From JBFLVN01 sp040758475 (lineage in GTDB: Bacteria > JAGRBM01), in assembly GCA_040758475.1 (NCBI GenBank), contig JBFLVN010000006.1:1-33591 (forward strand): 33,591 nt of DNA, written 5' to 3'. The position numbers and the translations under genes were made by a program. Positions 16,867 through 26,733 of the stretch are shown here, one piece after another. Below the pieces are notes generated by a model. That model made no database searches and was not told the origin of the DNA. It saw only the letters and a program-made list of their open reading frames with translations. How positions within the stretch are numbered: position 1 is the first letter of the stretch; each line of letters opens with the position of its first letter.

Positions 16867-18588
16867 GTGCGCGAAAAGATCAGGGAAATCATTTCGGGAG
16901 CTCTCCGGAAGGCTTCCGCCGAAGCGGGGTGGAATCTTCCCGATTTTCCATCCGTTGAGGTGGAAATCCCCCGGGAGAAGAGCCACGGGGACTTCGCGAC
17001 GAATCTTGCCATGACGCTCGCGAAACCGCTCAAGTCCAATCCCCGGAAGATCGCCGAAGCGCTCCGGGGAGCCGTCCTTGCGTCGGTGCCCGAGCTGGTG
17101 GAATCGGTGGAGATCGCGGGGCCCGGCTTTTTGAATTTCCGGCTCAAGAAATCCGGATGGCTCTCCGTCGTAGACCGGGCCGTGGCGGAGGGGAAGGCGT
17201 ACGGGTGGACGAATACGGGAGGAGACAAGAAAGTCCTCCTCGAATTCGTGAGCGCCAATCCCACGGGTCCCCTCCACGTGGGACACGCCCGGATCGCCGC
17301 CGTGGGGGATGCCCTCGCACGGCTTCTCTCCTCCGCCGGATACGCGGTGACGAAAGAGTTCTACGTCAACGACACGGGGCTCCAGATGCAGCTCCTGGCC
17401 CGGTCGATCCTTGTCCGCTACCAGCAGCACCTGGGGCGGGAAGCCGTCCTTCCGGAAGATCACTACCAGGGCGAGTACGTCAAGGAACTCGCCGCCCGGA
17501 TCGCGAAAGAAGAAGGCGAGAAGTATCTGAAGATGCCGGAAGCGGTGGCCTTGGAAGAACTCGGCCAGAGGGGTTGCGCGCTCCTTCTCGCCGCGATCCG
17601 CGAGGACCTCGCCGCCTTCGGCCTCGTCTTCGATACGTATTATTCCGAAAAGAATCTTTACAAGGAAAAGCTCGTCGAGCAGGCCCTTCAAGAATTGCAA
17701 GAGAAAAATTTCCTCGAAGAAAAAGACAAGGCCCTCTGGTTCAGAAGCACGAACTTCGGTGACGAGAAGGACCGGGTGGTCCGCCGGGAGAACGGCGTCC
17801 ACACCTATTTCGCATCCGATATCGCCTACCACCGGGATAAATACAAGCGTGGATTCGATCTGCTCATCGACATCTGGGGGGCGGACCACCACGGGTACAT
17901 CCCTCGCGTGAAGGCCGCCATCACGGCCCTGGGGCTGGACGCGGAATTACTCAAGGTCCAGCTCGTCCAGTTCGTAAACCTCCTCCGTGGAGGCGAGCGG
18001 GTGGCGATGGGTAAGCGCTCGGGCACGTTCGACACCCTGCGCGACCTGATCGACGAAGTGGGGACGGACGCAGCCCGGTTCATCTTCCTCCTCCGGTCGG
18101 CCGATTCGACCCTGGATTTCGACCTGGACCTGGCGAAGAAAAAGACCCTGGAAAATCCGGTCTTCTACGTGCAGTACGCCCACGCCCGCATCCATTCCTT
18201 CTTCGCGAAGGCGCGGGAGGTGGGCCTTTCAGTCGATGTGGCCGCGCCCCTCGATCCCACCAAGCTGGTGGCGGACGAGGAGATCGCCCTGGCCCGGGAA
18301 ATAAGCCGCCTCCCCGAGGTGATCGCCGCCTGCGCCCGGGGGCTCGAACCCCATCTCCTTCCGCACTACCTTCTGGACCTGGCCCGGACGTTCCACAGCT
18401 ACTACACGGCCCGGGACGAGGCCGGGGCCCCACGCTTTAAGGCCGTGGACGCTGCAGCCCCGGAAGTAAGCCGCGCCCGTCTCAAGCTGGCCTGGGCGGT
18501 GGCACTCGTTCTACGGAACGGGCTAGAATGCCTGGGTGTTAGCGCCCCGGAGCGGATGGAAAGCGCCGAGGCTGGTACCGCCGATTAA
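16867..18588 (+). CDS. argS: Arginine-tRNA ligase
   Basis: Class I synthetase that charges tRNA-Arg. The 573-residue protein has the N-terminal additional domain (SHGDFATNLAMTLAKPLK; GPGFLNFRL), the HIGH-type motif HVGH at 137-140 within NPTGPLHVGHARIAAVGDAL, the catalytic ADHHGYIPRVKAAI region, a degenerate KMSKS loop (VAMGKRSGTFDTLRDL) and the C-terminal DALR anticodon-binding domain with a YYTARDEAGAPRFKAVD end. Start is GTG. The 98 bases upstream contain an AT-rich patch near 16830-16850 but no promoter I can defend. Confidence 0.97.
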   Translation: MREKIREIISGALRKASAEAGWNLPDFPSVEVEIPREKSHGDFATNLAMTLAKPLKSNPRKIAEALRGAVLASVPELVESVEIAGPGFLNFRLKKSGWLSVVDRAVAEGKAYGWTNTGGDKKVLLEFVSANPTGPLHVGHARIAAVGDALARLLSSAGYAVTKEFYVNDTGLQMQLLARSILVRYQQHLGREAVLPEDHYQGEYVKELAARIAKEEGEKYLKMPEAVALEELGQRGCALLLAAIREDLAAFGLVFDTYYSEKNLYKEKLVEQALQELQEKNFLEEKDKALWFRSTNFGDEKDRVVRRENGVHTYFASDIAYHRDKYKRGFDLLIDIWGADHHGYIPRVKAAITALGLDAELLKVQLVQFVNLLRGGERVAMGKRSGTFDTLRDLIDEVGTDAARFIFLLRSADSTLDFDLDLAKKKTLENPVFYVQYAHARIHSFFAKAREVGLSVDVAAPLDPTKLVADEEIALAREISRLPEVIAACARGLEPHLLPHYLLDLARTFHSYYTARDEAGAPRFKAVDAAAPEVSRARLKLAWAVALVLRNGLECLGVSAPERMESAEAGTAD

Positions 18589-18689
18589 AGCCTTCAGGGC
18601 TGCGGGCGGTACGCCGCGCTTCCAGAAGTGCCGGGGCCGCCATCGGACGGAGCCTCAGGGGGCTTGGCTTCGATCCTCCCGCCGGATTC

Positions 18690-19370
18690 ATGCGAAACTT
18701 CAAGCAGGTCGACGAGAAATACACCCTTACCTTGGATAACCGCCAGGTCGCCCTTTTTGCCACGGTGATCCTGGGCCTCTTCCTCCTTTTTTTCGTTCTG
18801 GGCGTTCTTTACGGAACGCGCTTGGGGGAAAAGCGTTCGGCTGAGGCGGGTGCCGCCAAAGCCGCCGCTCCTCCGGCGGAAGTGGAAGAAACCGCCCAAA
18901 CTTCAGAAAAGCCAGCCGTGGGGGAGCAGGTTTTCGCATTAAAGGAAGAGCCCATCGAGCCCGGGGAGGCGGCAGCCCTGCGGGAGCAAGTCGCCGCCAG
19001 CAAGGGGCTCGAAGCCACGCCTCCCGCTCCTCCAGTGGAAACTCCAAAACCCAAAGCATCCCCTTCTTCCAAACCTGCGGCATCGTCGCAGAACACGAGC
19101 AGTTCCCTGGCCGGCACGAAGCTCTCCTCGATGAAGGGAAAGTACACGATCCAGGTGGCTTCCTTTACGAAGAAGGCCGATGCCCAGCCTCTCCTCAAGA
19201 AGCTCGAATCGAGGGGCTATCCGGCATTCCTCTCGACGGGAAAAGTGAAGGGCAAGACCTACTATCGGGTCCGGGTCGGAAAATTCGGAACGAAGGAAGA
19301 GGCCGACCGCCTGCGGCCGGGGCTCGAACGGGCGGAAAATCTGGAAACCTTCACGACGACAGTGGAATGA
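18690..19370 (+). CDS. SPOR-domain inner-membrane protein
   Basis: A 226-residue protein with a short cytoplasmic N-terminus, one membrane helix (about residues 20-41), an Ala/Pro/Glu/Lys-rich linker (about 45-148) and a C-terminal SPOR domain (about 150-226: YTIQVASFTKKADAQPLLKKLESRGYPAF, then TYYRVRVGKFGTKEEA). SPOR domains bind glycan strands lacking stem peptides at division septa, so a role in cell division or envelope remodelling is likely. It follows argS by 101 bases with no clear ribosome site. Its stop lies one base from the stop of the convergent glycosyltransferase gene. Confidence 0.85.
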   Translation: MRNFKQVDEKYTLTLDNRQVALFATVILGLFLLFFVLGVLYGTRLGEKRSAEAGAAKAAAPPAEVEETAQTSEKPAVGEQVFALKEEPIEPGEAAALREQVAASKGLEATPPAPPVETPKPKASPSSKPAASSQNTSSSLAGTKLSSMKGKYTIQVASFTKKADAQPLLKKLESRGYPAFLSTGKVKGKTYYRVRVGKFGTKEEADRLRPGLERAENLETFTTTVE

Positions 19371-19371
19371 G

Positions 19372-21153
19372 TTATTCCGGCGCCGTTTCGTAGATTTCCG
19401 CCGGGCGGAACCGGCCGAACGTTTTAAGCAACTGCATTTTGCCGGCCGTGATCCCTAGAGCCGAAAGCGTTTTCCGGGGATTGGCCCCTTTGGGCACGAC
19501 TACGAAGAGGCGGCGGCGCGAATGCAACTCGCCGTTGAAGGGATCGGCCAGGAGCTTTTCTTTCCCGAAATAGTAGCGAAGCGTGGGCGGCGTAAGCCCG
19601 CCTCCGACGACGGCATCGCCCTCCTGGATTTTCGGGGCCAAGTATTGAGCGATGCTTTTTCCATCGATGGCTTCCCCCGTTTCATCGGACCGGTAGACGG
19701 TACCGGTGAGGGCGGTTTTTCCGCCAAGTCCTAACGCCAGCAGCAACGCCAGGGCTATCGCCGTGTTTGCCGCGGTGGATTCGCTTCTTTTGAATATCCG
19801 GTAGATGAAGAGGAGAATTCCCGCCGCGCCAAGGCCGTAGTAGAGCGGTGCCAGATAGAGCCACGAGCGGGCTGGTGGGACGATGGTTCGCCCAACGGCA
19901 AACAGGCTTCCCCAAACAAGGAGCGGGATTGCAATCGGGACCTTTTGCGTTCCCGATTGCCGGTAGAGAGCCAGGTCTAGGAGCACTCCCAGGGAGATAA
20001 GCCAGGCGAGAAGAGAGGGCAGGTCCCGGTTCCATTGCATCCAGGTAACCCAGGCGTAGCGGGGGAATCCTTCCGAGAATTTTTCCCATCCGGCGGAACT
20101 CACCCAAGGATTTGCGGCGACTTTTCCTCCCGATACGGCGACGAACGCCGGGGCATAGAGCAAAAGCGTTAGGGCAGCGGCTGCAAGAGAGAAAAGAACA
20201 AGGTGGCCGATGAATTCCTTTTTTTTGTCTTGTGATTCGAAAAAAGCGCCTTCCAGGAGAAGCCAGAGGCCCAGGCCTCCGAGCGGCAGGAGCATGGTGG
20301 GGACCGTGTAGAGGCCGAGGGCAGAGAAAAGCGAGAAGAGAGACCATCCAGCGAGGCTCCTATGACTCTCCCGCAAGTAAATGCTGAGGCAGAGGAGCAG
20401 CAAGAAGAAAAGCCCGACGAGCGAGTAACCCCGGGCGTTGGTGGAATACTTGATCAGTTCGACCGAACTAGCCGTAAGCGCGGTTCCCAGGAGCGCGGCT
20501 TCCTTGCCGCACATCAACCGGAGGGCGAGGTAGGCGGTCGGTATCAGCAAAATGCCCGCTAAGAGGGCCGGGAGACGCAGGGCCCAAGGTTCGCCGCCAA
20601 AGAGCAGGAAGGAGAGGCGGGAGAGGAATGTGTGGAACAGATGGTTGTTCGGCTCGGAGTAGTTCGAGAGGGCGATGTAGAGGGGCTTTGAAACGTAGTT
20701 GGTGAAGCTGAAGGCTTCGTCACAGCGGAAGGGTTGGAACAAGAAATAAACCCGCAGGGCGGTTCCGGCAAGGAGAATTCCCCCGAGCGTCCACAGATGC
20801 GCTTTCCCGCTGGTTCGCAGGCCCTCCCTGATCTGGCTCTTGAGATCCTGAAGAAGGGAGCCGGCCGATTCGGAAAGCTCGTCCAGAAATCCGGCGATGC
20901 TTTTCCGCTTCCACCAGGAAAGCCCGCCAAGGCATAGGAGAGCGGCCGCGGCGATCCGGAGGCGCAGACCGATCGCCTCGAAGGCTGGTTCCGTAAAAAA
21001 GTCGGCCCTGCCGTCAGCGGCGTAATGATCCGCCCGCTCCTTGGCCCATTCAAAAGGGACGAAGGCGAGGAGCAGGGCAGTGATACCTGCAGCAGCTACA
21101 AGGGCGGCCAGGGCTGCGGCGAACGCAGAGGAGCGGTTATTCTTGTCAGACAA
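19372..21153 (-). CDS. GT39/PMT-like polytopic membrane glycosyltransferase
   Basis: A 593-residue membrane protein with about a dozen hydrophobic segments. The first luminal or periplasmic loop has the acidic DEA motif (Asp145-Glu146 in FRCDEAFSFTNY), followed by NNHLFHTFLSRLSFLLFG and the RLPALLAGILLIPTAYLALRL helix. That pattern is typical of GT-C enzymes of the dolichyl-phosphate-mannose transferase (PMT_2, ArnT-like) type, which move a sugar from a polyprenyl phosphate to lipid, protein or glycan. Donor and acceptor cannot be read from the sequence. Start is TTG with AGGAG about 10 bases upstream. It is the only minus-strand gene in the chromosomal part and is divergent from lepA. Confidence 0.8.
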   Translation of the reverse strand: MSDKNNRSSAFAAALAALVAAAGITALLLAFVPFEWAKERADHYAADGRADFFTEPAFEAIGLRLRIAAAALLCLGGLSWWKRKSIAGFLDELSESAGSLLQDLKSQIREGLRTSGKAHLWTLGGILLAGTALRVYFLFQPFRCDEAFSFTNYVSKPLYIALSNYSEPNNHLFHTFLSRLSFLLFGGEPWALRLPALLAGILLIPTAYLALRLMCGKEAALLGTALTASSVELIKYSTNARGYSLVGLFFLLLLCLSIYLRESHRSLAGWSLFSLFSALGLYTVPTMLLPLGGLGLWLLLEGAFFESQDKKKEFIGHLVLFSLAAAALTLLLYAPAFVAVSGGKVAANPWVSSAGWEKFSEGFPRYAWVTWMQWNRDLPSLLAWLISLGVLLDLALYRQSGTQKVPIAIPLLVWGSLFAVGRTIVPPARSWLYLAPLYYGLGAAGILLFIYRIFKRSESTAANTAIALALLLALGLGGKTALTGTVYRSDETGEAIDGKSIAQYLAPKIQEGDAVVGGGLTPPTLRYYFGKEKLLADPFNGELHSRRRLFVVVPKGANPRKTLSALGITAGKMQLLKTFGRFRPAEIYETAPE

Positions 21154-21176
21154 GGCTGAAAGCTCCTGCGAGGCTC

Positions 21177-21205
21177 TTGGAGGCGCTCTTCCAGGCGACT
21201 ATAGA
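21177..21205 (+). promoter_or_regulatory. Possible promoter for lepA-lepB-tadA
   Basis: TTGGAG (21177-21182) and TATAGA (21200-21205) are spaced by 17 bases in the divergent gap between the glycosyltransferase gene and lepA. The -10 matches four of six positions and the -35 matches three. It is modest but correctly oriented, and it is the only candidate I see ahead of lepA. Confidence 0.35.
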
Positions 21206-21259
21206 CTAGCCTCCCGCCAGCCGGGCACCCGCCCGAGGAGCGGCCATCGGGCCTTTTAA

Positions 21260-23062
21260 GTGGACCAACAGCACATCCGAAACTTCTGCATCATCGCCCA
21301 CATCGATCATGGGAAATCGACCCTGGCCGACCGGATTCTCGATCTGACGGGCGCCCTTTCGGAGCGGGAGCGGCAGGAGCAGTTTCTCGACAGCATGGAC
21401 CTGGAGCGGGAACGGGGGATCACGATCAAGGCGAGTTCCGTCCGCCTCTCCTACAAGTCCAAGGCAGGAGAACTCTACGAGTTCAACCTGATCGATACCC
21501 CCGGCCACGTGGATTTCAATTACGAAGTTTCACGAAGCCTCAAGGCCTGCGAAGGGGCCGTCCTCGTCGTCGATGCGACCCAAGGGGTCCAGGCCCAGAC
21601 CCTGGCGAATGTCTACATGGCCGTCGAAGGGGGGCTCGAAGTCCTTCCGGTCTTGAACAAGATCGATCTCCCCTCGGCCGATCCCGAGCGGTGCCGCAAA
21701 GAGATCGAGGACATGATCGGGATTGATGCCGCGGCGGCCATCTCCATTTCCGCCAAAGAGGGGATCGGTGTGCCGGATCTCCTCGAAGAGATCGTCCGGA
21801 AATTCCCTCCCCCCAAGGGGAAAGTGGAATCTCCGCTCCGGGCGCTCATTTTCGATTCCTGGTTCGATTCCTATCAGGGGGTCATGACCTTGGTGCGGGT
21901 TGTGGACGGGCGCATCCGCAAGGGCGACAAGATCAAGATTCTAAGCACCGGCCGTGACTACGAAGTCCAGACCATCGGGTGCTTCAGCCCCCGCGCCTCT
22001 AAGCTCGAATCGCTGGAAACCGGGGAAGTCGGATTCATCAGCGCTAACATGAAGAGCATCACGGACGCCCGGGTGGGCGATACGATCGGTCCGGCGGGGA
22101 AGGATGTCCAGATCCAGGCGCTTCCCGGTTTCGAAGAACCCAAGCCCAAAGTTTTTGCGGGGATTTTCCCGGTCGATTCGGCCAACTACGAAAATCTCAA
22201 GGACGCTCTGGCCAAGCTCAAACTCAATGACTCTTCCCTCCAGTACGAACCGGAGACTTCGATGGCGCTCGGGTTCGGCTTCCGGTGCGGGTTCCTGGGG
22301 CTCCTTCACATGGAGATCATCCAGGAACGCCTGGAGCGGGAATTCAATCTCGAATTGATCACAACGGCCCCGAGCGTGAGCTATCAGGTGAAGAAGACCA
22401 GCGGGGAAGTCATCGAGATTCACACGCCGGCGGACCTCCCTCCCGAAGGGGAGATCGATTCGATCGCCGAGCCCTACATCCGGGCGAACCTCTATTGCCC
22501 GGCCGAGCACGTGGGGGCCGTCATCAAGCTCTGCGAGGAGCGGCGGGGAGAGCAACAGGAGATCAAATATTTGACGACGACGCGGGCTGTCGTCATTTAC
22601 GACCTCCCGTTCGCCGAGATCGTCCTGGATTTCCACGACAAATTAAAAAGCATGACCCGGGGCTTCGCGAGCTTTGATTATCAGACCACGGGTTTCCGGG
22701 TATCGAACCTCGTGCGGCTCAACATCCTGGTGAACGGGGAACCCGTGGACGCTCTTTCCTTGATCGTCCACCGGGACAAGGCGTACTACAAGGGGCGGGA
22801 ATTGGCCGCCAAGATGAAGGAAATCATCCCGCGGCAAATGTTTGAGATAGCGATTCAAGCGGCCATTGGAGGCCGGATTATCGCCCGCGAAACGGTGAAA
22901 GCCTTCCGGAAAAACGTGTTGGCGAAGTGCTATGGTGGGGACATCACCCGGAAGCGCAAGCTTCTTGAGAAGCAGAAGGAAGGAAAACGCCGGATGAAGC
23001 AGGTGGGGCAGGTGGACATTCCCCAGGAAGCCTTCCTCGCGGTGCTTAAGGTGGAATCCTGA
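21260..23062 (+). CDS. lepA: Elongation factor 4 (LepA)
   Basis: Translational GTPase proposed to back-translocate or remodel stalled ribosomes and to help ribosome assembly. The 600-residue protein has G1 AHIDHGKST, the ERERGITIK effector region, DTPGHVDF and NKIDLP, EF-G-like domains II, III and V, and the LepA-specific C-terminal domain (KCYGGDITRKRKLLEKQKEGKRRMKQVGQVDIPQEAFLAVLK). Length is normal. The start is GTG, and the product begins MDQQHIRNFCIIAHIDHGKS as expected. No strong ribosome site is seen close to it. lepB follows after a single base. Confidence 0.97.
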   Translation: MDQQHIRNFCIIAHIDHGKSTLADRILDLTGALSERERQEQFLDSMDLERERGITIKASSVRLSYKSKAGELYEFNLIDTPGHVDFNYEVSRSLKACEGAVLVVDATQGVQAQTLANVYMAVEGGLEVLPVLNKIDLPSADPERCRKEIEDMIGIDAAAAISISAKEGIGVPDLLEEIVRKFPPPKGKVESPLRALIFDSWFDSYQGVMTLVRVVDGRIRKGDKIKILSTGRDYEVQTIGCFSPRASKLESLETGEVGFISANMKSITDARVGDTIGPAGKDVQIQALPGFEEPKPKVFAGIFPVDSANYENLKDALAKLKLNDSSLQYEPETSMALGFGFRCGFLGLLHMEIIQERLEREFNLELITTAPSVSYQVKKTSGEVIEIHTPADLPPEGEIDSIAEPYIRANLYCPAEHVGAVIKLCEERRGEQQEIKYLTTTRAVVIYDLPFAEIVLDFHDKLKSMTRGFASFDYQTTGFRVSNLVRLNILVNGEPVDALSLIVHRDKAYYKGRELAAKMKEIIPRQMFEIAIQAAIGGRIIARETVKAFRKNVLAKCYGGDITRKRKLLEKQKEGKRRMKQVGQVDIPQEAFLAVLKVES

Positions 23063-23063
23063 A

Positions 23064-23921
23064 ATGGACGCGGACGTGCAACAGGCGGCTCCTATAGGGC
23101 TTTCGCCCCGGGAAGTCCGGCGGGGGGCGAAGGAAATTCTTCCCGAACTCCGCTTCATCCTGCGGCGTTACGGGAAGACCCTGGCACCCCCTCTGCGGGA
23201 CAAACTCGCTTCCCTTCAGCAGCGCCTCGCGGCTGGTCTTTCAGGAAGCGATTGGGAGGCTCTTTCCCGCGCCTACGACGAAGCGGCTGATTGCCTGGAG
23301 AACGAAGCGGCTCCTTTCCGAAAGAGCGGCTTTCGGGAAACGGTGGAGGTCCTGGGACTTGCCCTCGTCCTGGCCCTCTTTACCCGGGCTTTTCTCATCC
23401 AGGCGTTCAAGATCCCATCGGGCAGCATGATTCCAACGCTCCTGGTCGGGGACTATCTCCTTGTCTCGAAACTCTCCTACGGGATCAAGAACCCCTTCGG
23501 CGGCTGGGTCGCCCGGTGGGCTGAACCCGAGCGGGGGGATGTAATCGTGTTTATCACTCCGGAGGACAAGGACCTCCCATTCCTCGACCGGCGGGATTTC
23601 ATCAAGCGCGTCATCGCCGTGGGAAGGGAGACGGTCGAGTTCAAGAACCGGACGATCTTCATCAACGGCGAAGCGATCGAAGACCCTTGGGGGCATTACA
23701 GTTCGGGCCCCGCCTTCGACCGGGCGGACTACGGCCCCGTCGTCGTGCCGGAAGGGATGCTATTCATGATGGGAGACAACCGCAACGATTCCCTCGATTC
23801 CCGCGTTTGGGGCTTCGTGCCCATGGACATGGTGGTCGGCAAGGCGAAGATCCTTTATTTCTCTTTTGAGAATCACCCCTGGAGCATCCGCTGGGGGCGC
23901 CTCGGCCGGATTATTAACTAA
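23064..23921 (+). CDS. lepB: Signal peptidase I
   Basis: Inner-membrane protease that removes Sec/Tat signal peptides. The 285-residue protein has a membrane helix (about 94-112), box B with catalytic Ser121 (KIPSGSMIPTL), box D with catalytic Lys181 (RDFIKRVIAVGRE) and box E (MGDNRNDSLDSRVWG). About 90 residues precede the helix, mostly charged and predicted helical (REVRRGAKEILPELRFILRRYG, LASLQQRLAAGL), an N-terminal extension longer than in the minimal enzyme. The gene begins one base after lepA, the classical lepA-lepB operon. Confidence 0.96.
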   Translation: MDADVQQAAPIGLSPREVRRGAKEILPELRFILRRYGKTLAPPLRDKLASLQQRLAAGLSGSDWEALSRAYDEAADCLENEAAPFRKSGFRETVEVLGLALVLALFTRAFLIQAFKIPSGSMIPTLLVGDYLLVSKLSYGIKNPFGGWVARWAEPERGDVIVFITPEDKDLPFLDRRDFIKRVIAVGRETVEFKNRTIFINGEAIEDPWGHYSSGPAFDRADYGPVVVPEGMLFMMGDNRNDSLDSRVWGFVPMDMVVGKAKILYFSFENHPWSIRWGRLGRIIN

Positions 23922-23926
23922 GCTGA

Positions 23927-24418
23927 ATGACAGCGGCCTTCTCCAAAGACCAGGATATCTTCTGGATGCGCCGCGCTCTTTCGCTGGCGCGCCGGGCGGC
24001 CTTGCGCGGAGAGGTGCCGGTCGGCTGCGTGCTGGTCCGGGGAGGGAGACTTCTCGCAAGCGGCGCAAACCGCCGGGAAGGGGATTCGGACCCGACGGCC
24101 CATGCCGAGATCGTGGCCCTGCGGCGCGCCGGGCGGCGCTTAAAAGGCTGGCGAATGGATGACGCCACTCTCTATGTGACGCTCGAACCCTGTCTCATGT
24201 GCCTGGGGGCCGTTAAAAACGCGAGGGTAGGGCGCCTCGTCTATGGCGCTCCCGACCCAAAGCAGGGGGCGACCCGCCTTTTCAGGAGAAAATGCCGTGC
24301 CGCCACGGATGGGAACGATCGCCATCTTGAAATTCAGGGAAGCGTGCTGGCGGAGGAAGCCTCCGCCCTGCTGCGGGACTTCTTCCGGGCGCGCCGAAGG
24401 GATCGAAAGAAACCTTGA
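23927..24418 (+). CDS. tadA: tRNA-specific adenosine-34 deaminase
   Basis: Converts A34 to inosine in tRNA-Arg(ACG), needed to read CGC/CGA/CGU codons. The 163-residue protein has the cytidine-deaminase fold motifs: zinc ligand His59 and proton shuttle Glu61 in TAHAEIVAL, and zinc ligands Cys89/Cys92 in LEPCLMCLGA. The VPVGCVLVRGG substrate-binding stretch and GAPDPKQGA are also typical. It starts 5 bases after lepB and ends about 50 bases before the tRNA-Ser gene, the last chromosomal protein gene before the mobile element. Confidence 0.93.
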   Translation: MTAAFSKDQDIFWMRRALSLARRAALRGEVPVGCVLVRGGRLLASGANRREGDSDPTAHAEIVALRRAGRRLKGWRMDDATLYVTLEPCLMCLGAVKNARVGRLVYGAPDPKQGATRLFRRKCRAATDGNDRHLEIQGSVLAEEASALLRDFFRARRRDRKKP

Positions 24419-24468
24419 CTTGCCCTCTTTAGGCCCGGACACCATATTAGCGGCGCCACTTCAATCCC

Positions 24469-26058
<1,590 letters not shown>

Positions 26059-26062
<4 letters not shown>

Positions 26063-26301
26063 GATTTGGCCCTCCTTTTCTTCTCCTTACGCTCCTGCTC
26101 GCGCAGAAGGCGCACGATCGCGGCCAGGTGATCCTTTCTCGGGAAAGAGCTGCCCAATTCCCACTCCGAAACGATGGCCTGGGATACTCCGAGCCTCTTC
26201 GAATATTCCACTTGCGTAAGTCCAAGCGCTTTGCGGGCGGCGCGAAAGTCGGCGGGCGATGCGGGTTCGATAAGCCGGATCAGATCGGAAAGGGATGCCA
26301 T
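26059..26301 (-). CDS. Xre-family helix-turn-helix regulator
   Basis: An 80-residue protein whose middle is a Cro/CI-type helix-turn-helix: FRAARKALGLTQVEYSKRLGVSQAIVSEWELGSSFPRKDHL. The C-terminus is very basic (KEKKRRAKS). It overlaps the recombinase start by 4 bases, so it likely controls recombinase expression from the same transcript. AGGAG lies about 10 bases before the ATG. Upstream is a TTGACA-type promoter embedded in nested inverted repeats, which suggests autorepression. Confidence 0.85.
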
Positions 26302-26457
26302 GCGGTCCCGTGCTCCTGGTCGCCCTCTATACCGGTTTTATCGTTACCGAAATCACCAGTAACTGTCAATGGCCCGGTATTATCTTCGCGGCTGTCTATC
26401 GTGGTGCATCTGGCCGGGCTTGGAGGGCCCTCCATGCCTTGGACCGTCAGTGGAGTT
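26302..26457. other. Gap between the replication operon and the Xre-recombinase operon
   Basis: These 156 bases hold the promoter/operator described separately and a perfect 12-base palindrome GGAGGGCCCTCC (26422-26433), located 25 bases past the stop of the 91-residue gene. No T-run follows the palindrome. No gene is seen here. Confidence 0.5.
26329..26380 (-). promoter_or_regulatory. Promoter with nested inverted repeats ahead of the Xre-recombinase operon
   Basis: On the minus strand TTGACA (26364-26369) is followed after 17 bases by TAACGA (26341-26346). The -35 is perfect and the -10 is weak. An inverted repeat GTTAC/GTAAC (26343-26347 and 26359-26363) fills the spacer. A second repeat ATACCGG/CCGGTAT (26329-26335 and 26374-26380) surrounds the promoter on nearly the same centre. 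This fits an operator that blocks RNA polymerase, probably bound by the Xre product downstream. Confidence 0.55.
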
Positions 26458-26733
26458 TCAGCCTTCCCGCAACGCCCCGAAGAACTCCCCCAGGGCCAGA
26501 ACCGCCTCTCGGGCCTCCTTGCGGGAGAGATTGCGGCCGCTCTTCGCGCCCAGAACCTCGGCGGCCAGTGCCACGAGCTCTTCGGAGGGGACAAAGACGG
26601 CCTGCCGCCTGGCGCGCCGGGTCGGTTCTCCTTTGCCGGAAACCTGCCCGCCTCCCTTGGATAAACGGGCAGCCCCCTTCCTGGCGCGGGCACGAGTGGG
26701 CGTAGAGGAAGCACTGAATGGAGCCGCGCTCAC
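26458..26733 (-). CDS. Small protein of unknown function, last gene of the replication operon
   Basis: 91 residues, family not recognised. The first half is disordered and strongly basic (Ala/Arg/Lys/Gly-rich). The second half (about 48-91, SEELVALAAEVLGAKSGRNLSRKEAREAVLALGEFFGALREG) looks like a compact two- or three-helix unit. The GTG start overlaps the stop of the primase-helicase gene by 4 bases, so it is translated with it and may help replication, for example as a DNA-binding accessory. This is inference from position only. Confidence 0.55.
   Translation of the reverse strand: MSAAPFSASSTPTRARARKGAARLSKGGGQVSGKGEPTRRARRQAVFVPSEELVALAAEVLGAKSGRNLSRKEAREAVLALGEFFGALREG

Noticed and set aside
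24415..24450. TTGACT and TATTAG as a tRNA-Ser promoter
   Set aside because: The spacing is 24 bases, too long for sigma70, and no better -35 lies at 16-18 bases.
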